This document shows positions 1 to 11,512 of a DNA stretch of 64,000 bases, in pieces (the stretch's first letter is position 1; each line of letters begins with the position of its first letter). The notes beneath the pieces are model-generated. The model was not told the DNA's origin. It saw nothing but the letters and a program-made list of their open reading frames with translations, and did not search any database. The DNA is from Pithys albifrons albifrons (lineage: Eukaryota > Chordata > Aves > Passeriformes > Thamnophilidae), in NCBI RefSeq assembly GCF_047495875.1, contig NC_092480.1:186001-250000 (forward strand), written 5' to 3'. The position numbers and the translations under genes are program-made.

Positions 1-2013
1 TTAAAGACACTGAAGAGGAATAAATTGTAGGGCAGTTTGAAAAGGCTCTGGGGAAGTCAAATATGAGTTCTCTATACTGCATCTTGGATCAAGTTATTAG
101 AGATTTGTGGTCTGATTCAGGCCTGAGTCACACCAGGGGGGGAGACAAGACTTCCTCGCCAAACAGCCAAACAACTGGTTTCTGGATGGTGTGGTAACAG
201 TTATTGCAATTCTGAACATGCTGCCCAAAAAAGACACTTTTCCAGGCAACAGGTAGGCTTTCATGAGCAGCTGAGGATCTTTCTAAAATAAGCAAGTTAA
301 AAAGCATTATTTTTACTCTCCCTTTTTTGTTCCCTCTGCTACACCAGTAATTACAAATCCGTGGAATTTACAGGTTCATGCAAGTTGATTAAATCTTTTC
401 CCTGGGCATTAGCTGGATTACCAGTTTAGCCACTGAGAGTGAGGTATTCCCAAATTGTGAAAAAAGACAATTGATATAATAATGATGTAGAATGATTCTG
501 CAGAAAAAAGAACCTGCATTAGGAAAAGATTCCAGGAAGTAGAAAGGTCAAAGTGTGTGAAATACTGGGACTCTTCCAGTAGACGTGGAAATCACAGGAT
601 ACATTGTTTGCATGTAATTTATTCTTGCTTATTCAACCAAAAATTGCAATTAAATTTGACTGATTATTCAGTCAAAATTGCAGCTATTCAGAGATTTGGC
701 TCCAAGTGCCAGCCAGGGGTAGCTTTGCAGGCTCATCCATCTTTTTTTTTAATTGTTGTTAAGCAAGAAAAAATATGTTCTGAAAAAGCCCCAGAGCCTT
801 AAATGTGAGAACATGACCAAGCTATGGGGGCTGCAATGCAGCAACTGCCTTCCCCTGAGAAAGAACCAATTAGGTCTGAACTGGAGCAGTGTCAGGGGCA
901 GAAGATTGTTGGAAGCCATGGACCCTTCCTTCTTCTGGGTCAGTGTTTTTTCTGGGGTAAGAACTGCCCCTCTGACTGTGATGGTCTGCAGGATGTGTCT
1001 GGAGAACACTTTGGAGGGGAACACTTGTTCTCTCATGTGGCTGCAGAGTCCTTGGACCTGCCCAATATCTCTGTGCCTGTCACTGCCTTCTAAAATGTGC
1101 ATTTTTTAAAGATAACACTCCCTGCCTCTTATAAAGGGAAGGAAAATTCTAGGTCATTGTTGGGTGAAAGCAATGAATTTCAGAGGTGTAGTGAAACCAA
1201 CTACCAAAGGCCTAGAACCAGGGGCAGAGACAGGGGCTGTTCTCCATGGTTGTGGGGTGCCTGTCTAGCAGGGAAACACTGCAGGGATGCAGAATTTGCT
1301 GTACCTTGATGCATTTCAGCTCCAGGATAAACCTGTGACAGTGAAAGACTAAAGTGGTTGTGCTGTGACTAGTCCAGGCTGAGCCCTGCAGTGACGGAGG
1401 GTGGGTTAGTCAGGGAGCTGTTCCAGAACTCCCAAGCTGTTCTGACTCCCGAGCCTGGAGGTAACTGGAGGACACCCAAACAGCCTATTCAGCACTGGAG
1501 CCCACGGGAGCATGGGCTGTTCTGCTCACTTCCCCCTCCAGAAGCAGCAGAAGACCAGGCAACAGAGCCAGATGTATCAGCATTGGGGTTTGGAAACCTG
1601 GGCTGCCAGGGCACTTGGGGTCTTCTCAGAGTCCTCTTTACATCTCAGAAATGCACTGAAAAAACAAACACGGCCTTTAAATGGCCAAGGAAAGCTTTGT
1701 GGCAGTGGCCTGAGGGAGGGAGCGGAGCAGGAAACACTCAGCAGACAGAGCACCAGATGTGAAAGGTTAAGGAGCCACCAAATGTCAACTTCCCTTTCAG
1801 GAGATACCACTTGAGATTGTGTGAGGTGATCTTTCAACTGAAAAGCACTGAAACCCAAAGCACCCGGTGGGGTGTTCCTCTCAAGGCTTTTAGTTTTCAC
1901 TTAAAAATCAAGTATTGACTTCATGAGCTTTGTTTTCTCAGTGCCATCAACAAAACTGGCTTCTGAAAATGCCTGAGCCACGAGCTCTCTGCAGCTCCAG
2001 CACAGCCACTCAC
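1..2013 (-). other. UBASH3B: UBASH3B intron 4 (partial, runs off the left edge)
   Basis: This stretch begins, in gene direction, with the GTGAGT donor immediately after exon 4 and continues past the left edge. I looked on the minus strand for exon 5, which should encode the second HxT motif of the 2H-phosphoesterase domain, and did not find it. Overlapping open frames on both strands around 749-1109 show no recognisable protein. No interspersed repeat was recognised. Confidence 0.8.
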
Positions 2014-2212
2014 CTGCTTTAGAAGCCGCCTCTGCAGCAAAGTCTGCAGCAAACTTCTTGAGCACCTCAGCACTTTCCTCCTTGACAAAAAGCCCGATGA
2101 AGTTGGAGGAGGTGTAGAGCTCCAGAGGCAGAGGGGCAGGGAATTTGCATTTCCAGCGCATCACAGTGGCCTGCAGAGCTTCTGTGAGAGCATCCACCTT
2201 GCTGTCCTCACA
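2014..2212 (-). CDS. UBASH3B: UBASH3B coding exon 4 (2H-phosphoesterase domain, middle part)
   Basis: This 199-nt exon encodes residues 124-189 plus the first base of codon 190. It starts CEDSKVDAL and contains FPAPLPLELYTSSNFIGLF and AADFAAEAASKA, which I recognise as UBASH3B rather than the T-cell paralogue UBASH3A. UBASH3B (STS-1/TULA-2) is a cytoplasmic signalling suppressor. It binds ubiquitin through its UBA domain and CBL through SH3, and dephosphorylates Syk/ZAP-70-type kinases through its histidine phosphatase domain. This exon carries the middle of the 2H-phosphoesterase-like fold. The acceptor is CTCGGCAG before TGTGAG, in phase 0 with exon 3. The donor is GTGAGT after GCAG, in phase 1. 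Reading straight through the donor adds non-homologous residues (GEWLCW), which confirms the exon end. There are no frameshifts or stops, so the gene looks intact here. Confidence 0.97.
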
Positions 2213-2645
2213 CTGCCGAGGGAAGCAGACAGGCCTTCGTCAGGCAGGGCAGGGGGAATGGTCCACCTTGGCTACAGTGCAGTGAGAAGCAGCACAGAAG
2301 CACAGAAAAGTCTGTGTGTAGAAATCCCCTGCCCCTCCCTTGTCCTCAAAACGGGGTCACCTATCCTCAAGTAACCTTCTCAACTTCACCACCCATCCAC
2401 TCTCATGTTAAAGATGGCTTGAGATGATGAGAATTTGGTCTTCTGCTGCCCTCTCCCCCGAAAACAACAACTTAAAAACCACTTAACTCCTCAAGAAGCC
2501 CAGGCATCAGGCAAACCACCCCAGCTCCCCACACAAACCCTCATGCAGGGATGGAATGAAGTGTGTGAGTCTCCAGTGTGAGCCTGGCAAGGGCTGCTCA
2601 GGAATTCATGCACAAAGGCAAAGGGGGAGAGGAGCTGTGCTTTAC
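2213..2645 (-). other. UBASH3B: UBASH3B intron 3
   Basis: This 433-bp phase-0 intron has a GTAAAG donor and a CGGCAG acceptor. No repeat or RNA gene was recognised inside it. A weak open frame of about 160 codons on the plus strand crosses this intron and exon 3, but it is only the antisense shadow of the real exon. Confidence 0.93.
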
Positions 2646-2832
2646 CATGAAGAACTGGCAAAGGGTGATATGTGGGAAAATGTTGTGAGCTTTGTTCTTC
2701 CCACAGATCTGCTTCGACTGCTGCCAGAAGTCCGAGAGCTTCTGTGCCAGGGGGCCCGTGGGGCGCAGGTACAGCACGTACTCCCGGGGCAGGGGGTCGT
2801 CGAGGAACGGGTCACCCACATGGGAGAAGAGC
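2646..2832 (-). CDS. UBASH3B: UBASH3B coding exon 3 (end of UBA, start of 2H-phosphoesterase domain)
   Basis: This 187-nt exon completes W61 and encodes residues 62-123. It includes LFSHVGDPFLDDPLPREYVL, then RPTGPLAQKLSDFWQQSK, then FPHITLCQFFM. The HIT triplet (H115, I116, T117) is the first of the two HxT motifs that define 2H phosphoesterases; the partner motif lies in a later exon outside the window. The first few residues finish the last helix of the UBA domain. The acceptor is CACTGCCAG before GCTCTT, and the donor is GTAAAG after ATG. The codons are highly conserved at protein level against the mammalian protein as I remember it. No disruption is visible. Confidence 0.98.
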
Positions 2833-3396
2833 CTGGCAGTGAGAAACAACAGTTAAGTCATCAGATAATGCCATGTTTTCTTCCCAGCAAAGCCAGCTTC
2901 CCCTTGCCCTCACTCCCATTCGTTCTTCCTTTATGGGAAAAATCATGCCTGGCAGGTCAGGCAGAGCTGCACTCTCTCACTTGCAGCCCATTACCTCTGC
3001 TAAGTAACACAGAAAATTGGGTTTTAGTTTCAGGCTGATGCTCTGAAGATCTAGCCCGGGTCACTGCTTCTGCCTTTCTGCTTTTCAGTGTGCAAAACAC
3101 AGGGAGGAGAGCACTGGAAATTGCTCAACATCTTTGAAAAGGCAGCTTTTAGCTCTCTGTTCAGCTGCAGAGAGTGGGGGTTTCTTTCTCTCGTCTCTTT
3201 TTGCTTTTAGTTGAGATCACAAGCTCTCTCAGACAAGGCTCGTTTCTGGACGGCTTATTTACAGCACTTAAATAGCATTGCACTAATTCTGCAGGTGCTT
3301 TTCAGATAATGCCCCTGATTTACATCCCCCATTCTAATGGTTAAAATCTTAAATTGACTCATTTTTTTTTACTTTTTAACATTTATTCATACCAAC
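2833..3396 (-). other. UBASH3B: UBASH3B intron 2
   Basis: This is a 564-bp intron in phase 2. Its donor GTTGGT is non-optimal, with a second GT (GTATGA) only 4 nt downstream. Its acceptor is TGCCAG. It contains a poly-T/A stretch near 3361-3370 but no recognised repeat. Confidence 0.92.
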
Positions 3397-3450
3397 CAGT
3401 CGCATGCTGCTTGAACACTTCTTCCACCTGTCGATGCCAGTGCTTTTTGT
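3397..3450 (-). CDS. UBASH3B: UBASH3B coding exon 2 (UBA domain core, 54 nt)
   Basis: This micro-exon is easy to miss because it is too short for ordinary open-frame scans. It completes A43 and encodes QKALASTGGRSVQAACD plus the first two bases of W61. It is preceded by a strong polypyrimidine acceptor (GCTCTCTCTTCAG) and followed by donor GTTGGT. The phases join exactly: exon 1 ends GC, exon 2 begins A; exon 2 ends TG, exon 3 begins G. The peptide is the second and third helix region of the UBA domain, which recognises ubiquitin. Its length of 54 nt is a multiple of three, so skipping it would keep the reading frame but destroy the UBA fold. Confidence 0.97.
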
Positions 3451-6400
3451 CTGAAGAGAGAGCAAAATAAAGAGTATTTTAGTGCTGCTGGCTTAAGTGG
3501 CTCCTGTCACAGTATTCCTTGGACCTTCCCCGCTGGGGAAGTGCTGTAACAGTGTTTTTGGAAACCTGTGGGATACCCTTTCCAGACTGATTCTCTCAGC
3601 CCCGGGGCATTATTTTTGGATGTGCCACCTGCCAAATCACTGCAAACTGTCTGAAGGGCAAAGTCAAACTGGGCAAAGTATGAGATACAGAGCTCAGGGG
3701 GTTTCCCCTGCTTCCCCACATTCTATAGGACAGTGAAACACTGGATATTGGCATTCAGTGACCTCTTTGCTGGTCATTTCAGCACGAAAACCCAAAGGTT
3801 TGGGTCTAAAAGTGCAGACGTTGCACTGAAGACAAGAAAAATTGAACTGCCACGAGAGGGCACAAAACAAGAGATTTTCCAGGTTAGAATAGTTCCCTTC
3901 AGACCTTGCTACACAGAAAGAACTCTAAGGTTTTTTCCTTTCAGGATACCTCTAAATCCCTTTTCACTCCAGCTGGGAAGACCCAGGTCTTCTGTTCAGC
4001 AAGTTTTCCAGCTGCAAACACATCAACACAGATTTGCTTCACTCTAGACATGGCACTGTGTGTTCCAAATACTCAACATCAGCAGTGAAATGCAACTGTT
4101 GAGCAGCTCAGCTCTCTAACCAGTGACAGCCAAGAGGAAGAATTCACCCAGAATCCATATGGCAGAAATACTGAGCAAAATTATGAGAGAAGAAGGTAGG
4201 AGAGGATAGGAACACTGGGGTGATGGGGCAGAAGGCAGGCGTGCAGTTGGGCAAGGGCAAAATTCCCCACAAATAGGTCATGTCAAGGTCTCCTGCCTAA
4301 GAGAAGAAGGGTAGACTGCGGGTGGGTCTGGGATCAGGGCAGCTGGGACTCTCCAGCACTTGTTCCAGCTCGCTGTGGTGTGTGACTGTGCTTCTGTTAC
4401 CCTTTCTGTCTGCAGCAATAACTTTCCAAAGCACTCTGATGACAATGGAGGATATTCACGCAGTGATACCCACCAGCTCGGGGACATGTGCTGTTGACTC
4501 AGCTGTGTTTCAACTCTGCCCTTGCCTTTCCCACCCCTTGAATATACATTTTTTGCTCATTTTGAGAGCAAGAGGAAGGCAGAAAAATAATGCTGAAAAA
4601 AAAGGCTATGTTGCAAATGTGTGATTATGAAAATACTTCCTCCTGCAGGCTTTTGCTGCCCTTATCTGCCAGTACTCACTTGAGCTCAGCAGAGTGCTGG
4701 TGCCAGCACCTGCCTTCTGGAGGGTGGATCTTGTGTAGGTTGGTGTGTTCATGTTGCTGACCTTCTCCTGGCCTGGCTCAGCTGTGCTATGCAAAACAGC
4801 CACTGCTTCGCTTTGAAAAGAAGCCTGGGCAAGAGCAAAGAGAAAGAAGCCCTTCCCAGCTCTTACAGAGGCTGGGAACCTCTCAGGGAGGCTGCCCCTT
4901 GAGCTGGAGGGTTTCCCTATCCTGGTTTCATCCTCCATTTCTGTTGGGATGCCTTTGCTCAGTTCACCCCCTCTCTTGCCTCGGTTGTTTCTGCTCTTTA
5001 AAACACAAGGAGATGTGGCTGCCCAAACCCTCCCTCTGAAATATCTGTTGCATCCGAGGCAGTGAATTCAAACTGCCCTCCCAGAAAAGCCCTGGCTTTG
5101 ACATGAGCAGTTTCTGCTGTTGCCAAGCAGGCTCTCCCTCAGGATTTCCTGTCCCCAGACCCCGGCATGGATTTCTGGAGGAGCCATCCAAAAGGCAGCA
5201 GGACAAGACGCTTCTGCCACCCACCCTTGTTGACTTGTTCCCTTGATGAACTGACATTTCCTTGGAACAAGCACACAGTGGAGCTCTGCTGGTATAAAAT
5301 GCAGCTCCTAAAGTGCTTAGGGAACCCAAGGGGCACTACAGAACATCAGGCTGGACCCACAGATGCTTGATTTCCAAAGTTGCCTTTCTCATCCACAGGA
5401 ACAATAAACTCCTTTTCCAATTTAATTTTCAGTGCAAGGAGGAAATACTGCACAAAGCAACCAAAAGCCAAAGTATATTTTTTACCCCAGGACCCGAAAC
5501 TGATTCTTTTTTTTCCCCCTTATTTTTTATTTTAGTGCAGGGAATGGTAATGGTGACTGATAGCTTCAGCATCCCTCCCAAACACTCTCCCCTGGAGAGG
5601 ACTCATCCTCCAGCTCCCAGGCCAAGATCAACCTTTTATAAGTTGAGTACTCAAAACCAGTGACAGCTTATCCAAAAATGGCCTGATTTTCACAACTGCT
5701 GAGTGCAGTGAGAGATGCAAGATGTATTCTGCTCCTGAGAAAATCAGGTCACTTAATTAGGTGACTAGGGGCTCAGATTGCTCATGCTGGGTAGCAAGTG
5801 TTGGCTGTGGCATTGCAGCAAGTGATAAAAATGGGTTTGTGACTCAGATGAAACAGAAAAAAAGAAAAAGTAAGAAAATAACTTGTATTTCAGAATCTAT
5901 GGAATGGCATCCCACAATAACCACTTCTGGTCTTGCAAAAATGGCAGCTGGATTCAGGTAGGACATGAAAAGCTTTGTCCAGCATTAGCAGTCCCACAAG
6001 CCACCCCACTCCTTTATCTCTTGAATTCTGCTCCCTCTGAGATGAAGTGTGGGGAAATCATTGAACAGCACACAGCAACATGTAATAACTATTTGGAACA
6101 AACAGCAAGGGAGATGCTCTGATCAGCTGCAGGTCTGGAGATGGAGACCTTAGGGAAGGACAAAGAATATTCTCGTAGCAGTGTTGTCCAAATGCACAGA
6201 GGTATTTTAGCCACCACAAAGAACCAGAAGTATTTGACTCTTCAAGCTCTCTGTAACACTCTTTACTGTCAAGTCACAAGGAAAGTCTCCACTCAATCAC
6301 TGGTTAAACAGCATCAAAAAATTGCTGGGAACCACATCCCAGCTAAAGAATTGACCCCTTAGCCCAGAACATTCCAGCAGAATTGGTGTTGCTGCCCTGG

Positions 6401-6736
6401 ATTACAGATTAATGTGTAAGTGGTGCCCATTTTAACCCCAGCCCACGTAATGGGGGAGCACAGAGCTCTAGTGCCACAGAACTTAGCTCCTTATTCTTGA
6501 AGGACTTTTGGCTTCCTGTAATTTCAGGGTAGAAAAAAAGGCACAGGGGAATGTAAATTCAGCTAGGAAATATGTGTCAATAAATGTAAAGTATAATGGC
6601 CAAATCCCATTAACTTCTGCGGAAATGACTGTAATGGGGAATGATGCAGTAACCATAAAAAGAACCTTCAGTCTGAAGCACCACAGAGAAATTCTTCTTC
6701 TGCTGAGTGCTCAGCTTTCTGATTCTAGTCCAGCAC

Positions 6737-6794
6737 TTTAAAAAGTGCTCAGCTTCATTCAAACCCAGTTTAAAAAGTGCTCAGCTTCATTCAA
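6737..6794. repeat. Short direct duplication, 26 bp repeated at a 32-bp period
   Basis: A 26-bp sequence beginning TTTAAAAAGTGCTCAGC occurs at 6737-6762 and again, identical, at 6769-6794, with a 6-bp spacer. It looks like a recent local tandem duplication inside intron 1. No function is suggested. Confidence 0.9.
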
Positions 6795-8013
6795 GCTGTT
6801 TAAAAAGGGAAGGTGTGTGTGGCTGCCAGTGGCAATGAAATACCGTGGGGGAAAGTTAATGCAAACAAGTGCAAGAGCAAGGGATGGGGGAGTGGGGTTA
6901 TTATTTAGAGAGACTTCTTCATCTGCATTATATTTGATCACTAAAAAAGTGTGCCAACTTTTGAGGGTCGGTCCCCACAGCAGGGATTTCCTTTGGCTCT
7001 TCTTTACTAAGCAGAGACTCCAATTCTGCCGTGGGCAGAGCTGAGCTTTGTGTCTTTAAGGAGGACCTCGTTGCTCTGAGTTGCTGCTCTCAGACACAGG
7101 AGAAAAGGCAGCACTTCTACCTCAGCCCCACCTCCAAGCTGCCCACAGAGGCACCAAGGGATTTGTGAATGAGCAATGGAAGGATGGAGGCAGCTGGGAG
7201 AGAAAGGGAATGACTAAATCTTCCCTTTATTCTCCAGCTCAGACAAACTTCTTACCCATGAACAAAACCCCTTGGAGGGATGAATTCATCATCTCAAGTA
7301 GCCCTGAATCTCTGGCCCATAAAATATTTAGCTGTGTAAATACAGATTTTTTGGAAATGGCATTAAACATGATGGAATACTTGGCTCTCCTCGTCAGGGT
7401 CCGTTCAAAGGCCTGCCTGACATGATAAGATAGGAATTACAGATCATAATTTATGTCAAATGAGTTTCAAAGGAGGATGCTGTCAAACAGAGCATTTTTC
7501 TTAGGAATGTAAAATAGACACCTTTATTTTTTGCTTGTTTGTGCATATAAAATATGAGTTTATGTAAACATATTCAAATAGATAAATGCATCTGTTTAAA
7601 ACTTGCCTTTTCCATCTCGGTTTATGGTAGAAGAATAGAAAGAAAAATGTTGTCTGGCTCCAGGGAATGAGGAAAAAAAAGGGTATTTTCTAGATGTGAA
7701 GCACACATGTCAACCCAGGTACAGGCCAGAAGCTCAGTATTTAATTCCCCTCTTAGTTTATGTGTCAAACACACCCTTGGTGTGGCAGGCCCTGAATTCA
7801 AACCCTGCTTTATAGCAGAGCCTACAGAGAAGCTGTTCTAAATTCTTCACAAACACTAAAATTCCCGGGTTTTTGTGTGCATGTTTGTTTCCAAACTGCC
7901 TATGAAATGACCTTTACAGATACCTGAGTTTTTGCAGTTTTCAATTGTTTATACCATTAACAGCACAATAATGCCTAATTTAGGCTTTCAATAAAAAAAT
8001 TGCATGTTTAAGA

Positions 8014-8035
8014 GAAATTTTGCAAGCAAAATTTC
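8014..8035. repeat. Perfect 22-bp inverted repeat
   Basis: GAAATTTTGC and GCAAAATTTC form perfect 10-bp arms around a 2-nt centre (AA). It is AT-rich and in intron 1. It could be a dimeric factor site or chance; no flanking context settles this. Confidence 0.85.
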
Positions 8036-8957
8036 TGCCCATCTAATGAGTAGATCAGGGAAAGACACCCAAATTCCAAATAGCTGGTTGTCCCACAAAT
8101 TCCTTAGCTGTCCTCCACACAAAACTGGCCACAGTGAAGTGCTCTTTCCAAATGTTTTTTTTCAGTGTGGGTTGTGCTCCTCTGAATTCTCAATATGTTG
8201 AGTTCAGTTGGCCACCAAAAAAAATATCATCTAATACCATTTCTGTTCTTATTTGGGTGACCTTCCTTGTATAAATAAGGACAGCACAGGAAGGTATCAC
8301 TAGAGATCCAGTTCCTGTTTAGGGCAGGGGGTGGGGATGTTCCTTTTCTGCAGTTTGTTAAGGGCAAAAACCCCAAACCCTGTGTGCTTTTGTGAGACAA
8401 ATGACTCTGATATAAGTGTGTGGCAGAATAAATAATTTCCCCTTCACTGAGCTTTGCCCCAACCCTTTACTTATCCTTCTGTTTGTTTTCATGCTTGAGG
8501 AGGGACATAAAACCCTTCTCATGTTTAACTGAGAGGTCCAACTGCAGCCACACCGTCCCCAAGACAGAAGCTCCTTGCTCTACACCAAGAACTCCCTTGG
8601 AACAGCCCCTTCCTACCACATCCCCAATTCAGGCTGGGTCTACAAGCAGATCCCAGCCCTGGACAGGCCCAAGTCTGCCAGAAAAACAGAAGTTTCAGGG
8701 CACTGGGGAAGTGGCCACAGGGGCTGTAGGACCTCAGCAGTCACGCCAGAGTTTGTGGAAGGTGCTGACAGTGCTGGGGCCTCCTGAGTCCCTTCCTCCT
8801 CCTCCCCAAGCCTTTCCCAGCTACTGCACACCAAGCTCTGGTGACAGCAGAAACACATATTTGGGAAACACACTGCTGTGTATGCCCAGCCTCCATAATT
8901 GAAATACTAATTTTGTCAGAGCACAGTCCAGCTGGCAAACTGCAGTCCAGCCACACA

Positions 8958-8975
8958 ATGATGATGATGATGATG
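8958..8975. repeat. (ATG)6 microsatellite
   Basis: Six uninterrupted ATG triplets in intron 1. Confidence 0.9.
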
Positions 8976-11275
8976 ACAAAATTTTAAGTGCAAAGAGTGA
9001 GGGCCTGGGTGTGTGTTTCTGGTTTACGTGTTTGTTTTTGACAGTTCTGTAACACTGTGAGGGCGGATTTTTCCTGCTCCTTTAGCACATGGGCACTCAG
9101 TCACCCCCCAGTCCCCTGCTCAGGAGCTTGTTAAAGCAGGAGAGGGAAGTACAGACTCATAAAAGGTGTCCAGGATAAAGGCAGGAATGTAGCAGCTATT
9201 TAACATTTTAAAAGAGATAGTTTAAAGAGGAAGCAGGATATTATTTTCCTTAGAACAGCATCAACACAGCTTTTTATGAGGCATGGGCTTAGATGTCCAA
9301 GTCCTGAGCTCACAGTTGTCACTCCATGTCCCTGTGGGATCAGGGAGGAACAAGGTGGAGTATTTGTGTTGATTTGAATTGGTCACACACCATCAAAATT
9401 CCTCTATCCTCTTATTTTATTCTTCAAAAACCCTTTGTTTTTGCTTATTATTGCTTACAATAATTATACTGGTTTTCTTTTTAATTTTTACTTTTGATTA
9501 TATTTTCTGTCTGGTTTTCTACTTCATCTTCTTAAGCTTTTCTCCCTATGTGCTAATATAGAAATGTATTGCTCAAACACAGAGCAGCAGTGTCTGAAAA
9601 TAACAGGAGTCCTGAGGCTGGAAATTTAAGAAAATGATGTCTCACAATTCCCTAATAAAACCATAAAGTTGGCAGCACCTCAGCTGGCTGCTTCTGAAAG
9701 CTTCCAAATTGTGATGCAGGGTAATCACTGAAAAATGAGGTCAGGGTTAAGGAGCTGCTGCTGTTAAAGGGTTTGTGGAATTCTGACCATTAGCAACACA
9801 GTCCAATGTAACTAATATATTCAAATGGAAGGTGGTTATAACTGGAGCACATTTAGCTTGTCCCCTTCAAACACCTGATTTGAACACAACCAGAATGCTG
9901 CAGAAACCCCACGATTTCATTCCTACAAGGAGCAGGACCCTCCATCCCAACCCCATTAATATATTTTTAGCCAGCCAGGAAGACAATGTCTTTGTGAGGA
10001 GCCAAGTTAGAGGTTTAAGGACACTCAAAGGTACCATCTGGAGGCTCAGTGACAGCCAGAAAAGGAAGCAATTGTCCTGCTGACTGGAAATAAGTAAGTC
10101 CTTTGCACCGTTCCAGACAAACATGGCGCTTTTTTCTTTTGAACTGCTCTTCTTTCTACGCAGGGATGAGCTGGGGTGAACAGAGATTTGCTGTAGCTAT
10201 GGTTTTGGTATCTTACCACTCCTTCTCTCTGGGAGGGTTTTGGGCAGTGTGGACCTGCCACAGGAGTGGGAAGCAGGGCCAGGTGGTGGAACCCCGTGAG
10301 CTGCGCTTGTCCCGCTGCCATTCCACGAGCACTTCCCTCTCTCCATCTGTTACCTCGTGTGGCACAGCAACTCAGCATGTCTGCAGTGCCCAGCACAGCT
10401 CCAGCTGGCAGCACCAGCACCAGCTGCCCCAAAACTGAGAGCCACAGGGATGGATCACACCCCACCCTCCCAACTCAGGGAGCTGGAGAGCCACGAGCTG
10501 CCTGATGTCACCCAGGTCACGGGGGCTGTGCCATGCCTGGCTCAAAGCTCCCCGGAGAGACAAGTGCTGCTCTTCTGCCCCCAGTCCTCAAGGCAGCCCT
10601 ACTTTACTCCTTTGTACACCCGGTTTTTTAGTAGCATGTAGATCTTCAGGAAGAAAAAAAAATAACCCCCCAACTAGCACTTTAAAGTGTCAGTGTTAAC
10701 ATTTTCCAGCTTCTTGGGGTTTCAAAACAGGAAGTTTGGGGGTGGTGCAGTTGCACAACTTGCCAGAAAGCTGCTGTTCTGTGAAGCTGGTGACACTGGG
10801 CTGTACCAGGAACTTGAGCCCAAGGCTCTCACTTTCTGGGACTAATTCTCAGTGAGTTTTGATGTGCTGCTCCTGTTAGTAGGAGCCTTCTTTTAGGTCC
10901 TCTTGACTGCCAGTGGAGACATGACTTGTTCTCCAAGGTCAGAGCAAGCCCCAGAGCTTCAGGGGAAGTTTTCCCAGCCTGAGAGAGGAAGAGGGTAGGG
11001 GTAACACAGACCAAAGTCAACATGGTACAGCTAAAGCCTGAAAACTAAGCATTGAGCCGCTTGGTTTGGATCTTGTGATGAAACTTGTGATGCAAACTTC
11101 CTTCTAGGTCAGAGTCCAGGTCTTTGTTTCATGCACATCCTCAGAGGGAGAGTTTGTTTGTCTGTACTTGCTCTGCTTGACAGCTGTGAGATTTGGATTG
11201 TGGTGCACCACTCAGGTGCAAACCACAGGCACCCCCAGAGTTTTGCTCAAAACTTTGTCAGGTCCTGCAGAGCCA

Positions 11276-11512
11276 AATCACAGAATCCCACAATGGTTTG
11301 GGTTGGAAGGGACCTTAAGGCCCATCCAGTCCCACCCTCTGCCATGGGCAGGGACACCTTCCACTAGATGATGTTGCTACAATCCCCACCCAACCTGGCC
11401 TTCAGCACTTCCAGGGATGGGGTAGCCACAGCTTCTTTGGGAATTCCATCCCAGCCCTACCACTCTCACAGGGAGGATTTTCTTCCATAAATCCATTCAG
11501 TGTTTCAATCTC
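11276..11512 (-). mobile_element. CR1 LINE, 3'-end fragment
   Basis: Reading the plus strand, the segment opens with ATCACAGAATCCCACAATGG and GGTTGGAAGGGACCTTAAGG, the reverse complement of the CR1 3' terminus. It continues with typical CR1 3' UTR wording (CATGGGCAGGGACACCTTCC, ACTTCCAGGGATGGGG). About 235 bp remain; the 5' end is truncated, as is usual for CR1. It has the same orientation as UBASH3B. The inner boundary is approximate. Confidence 0.9.

Noticed and set aside
749..1109. Overlapping open frames of about 118 codons on both strands
   Set aside because: They mirror each other, match nothing known, and sit inside intron 4. UBASH3B exon 5 was specifically looked for here and not found.
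2556..3038. A 160-codon plus-strand open frame
   Set aside because: It is the antisense shadow of UBASH3B exon 3 with flanking intron sequence.
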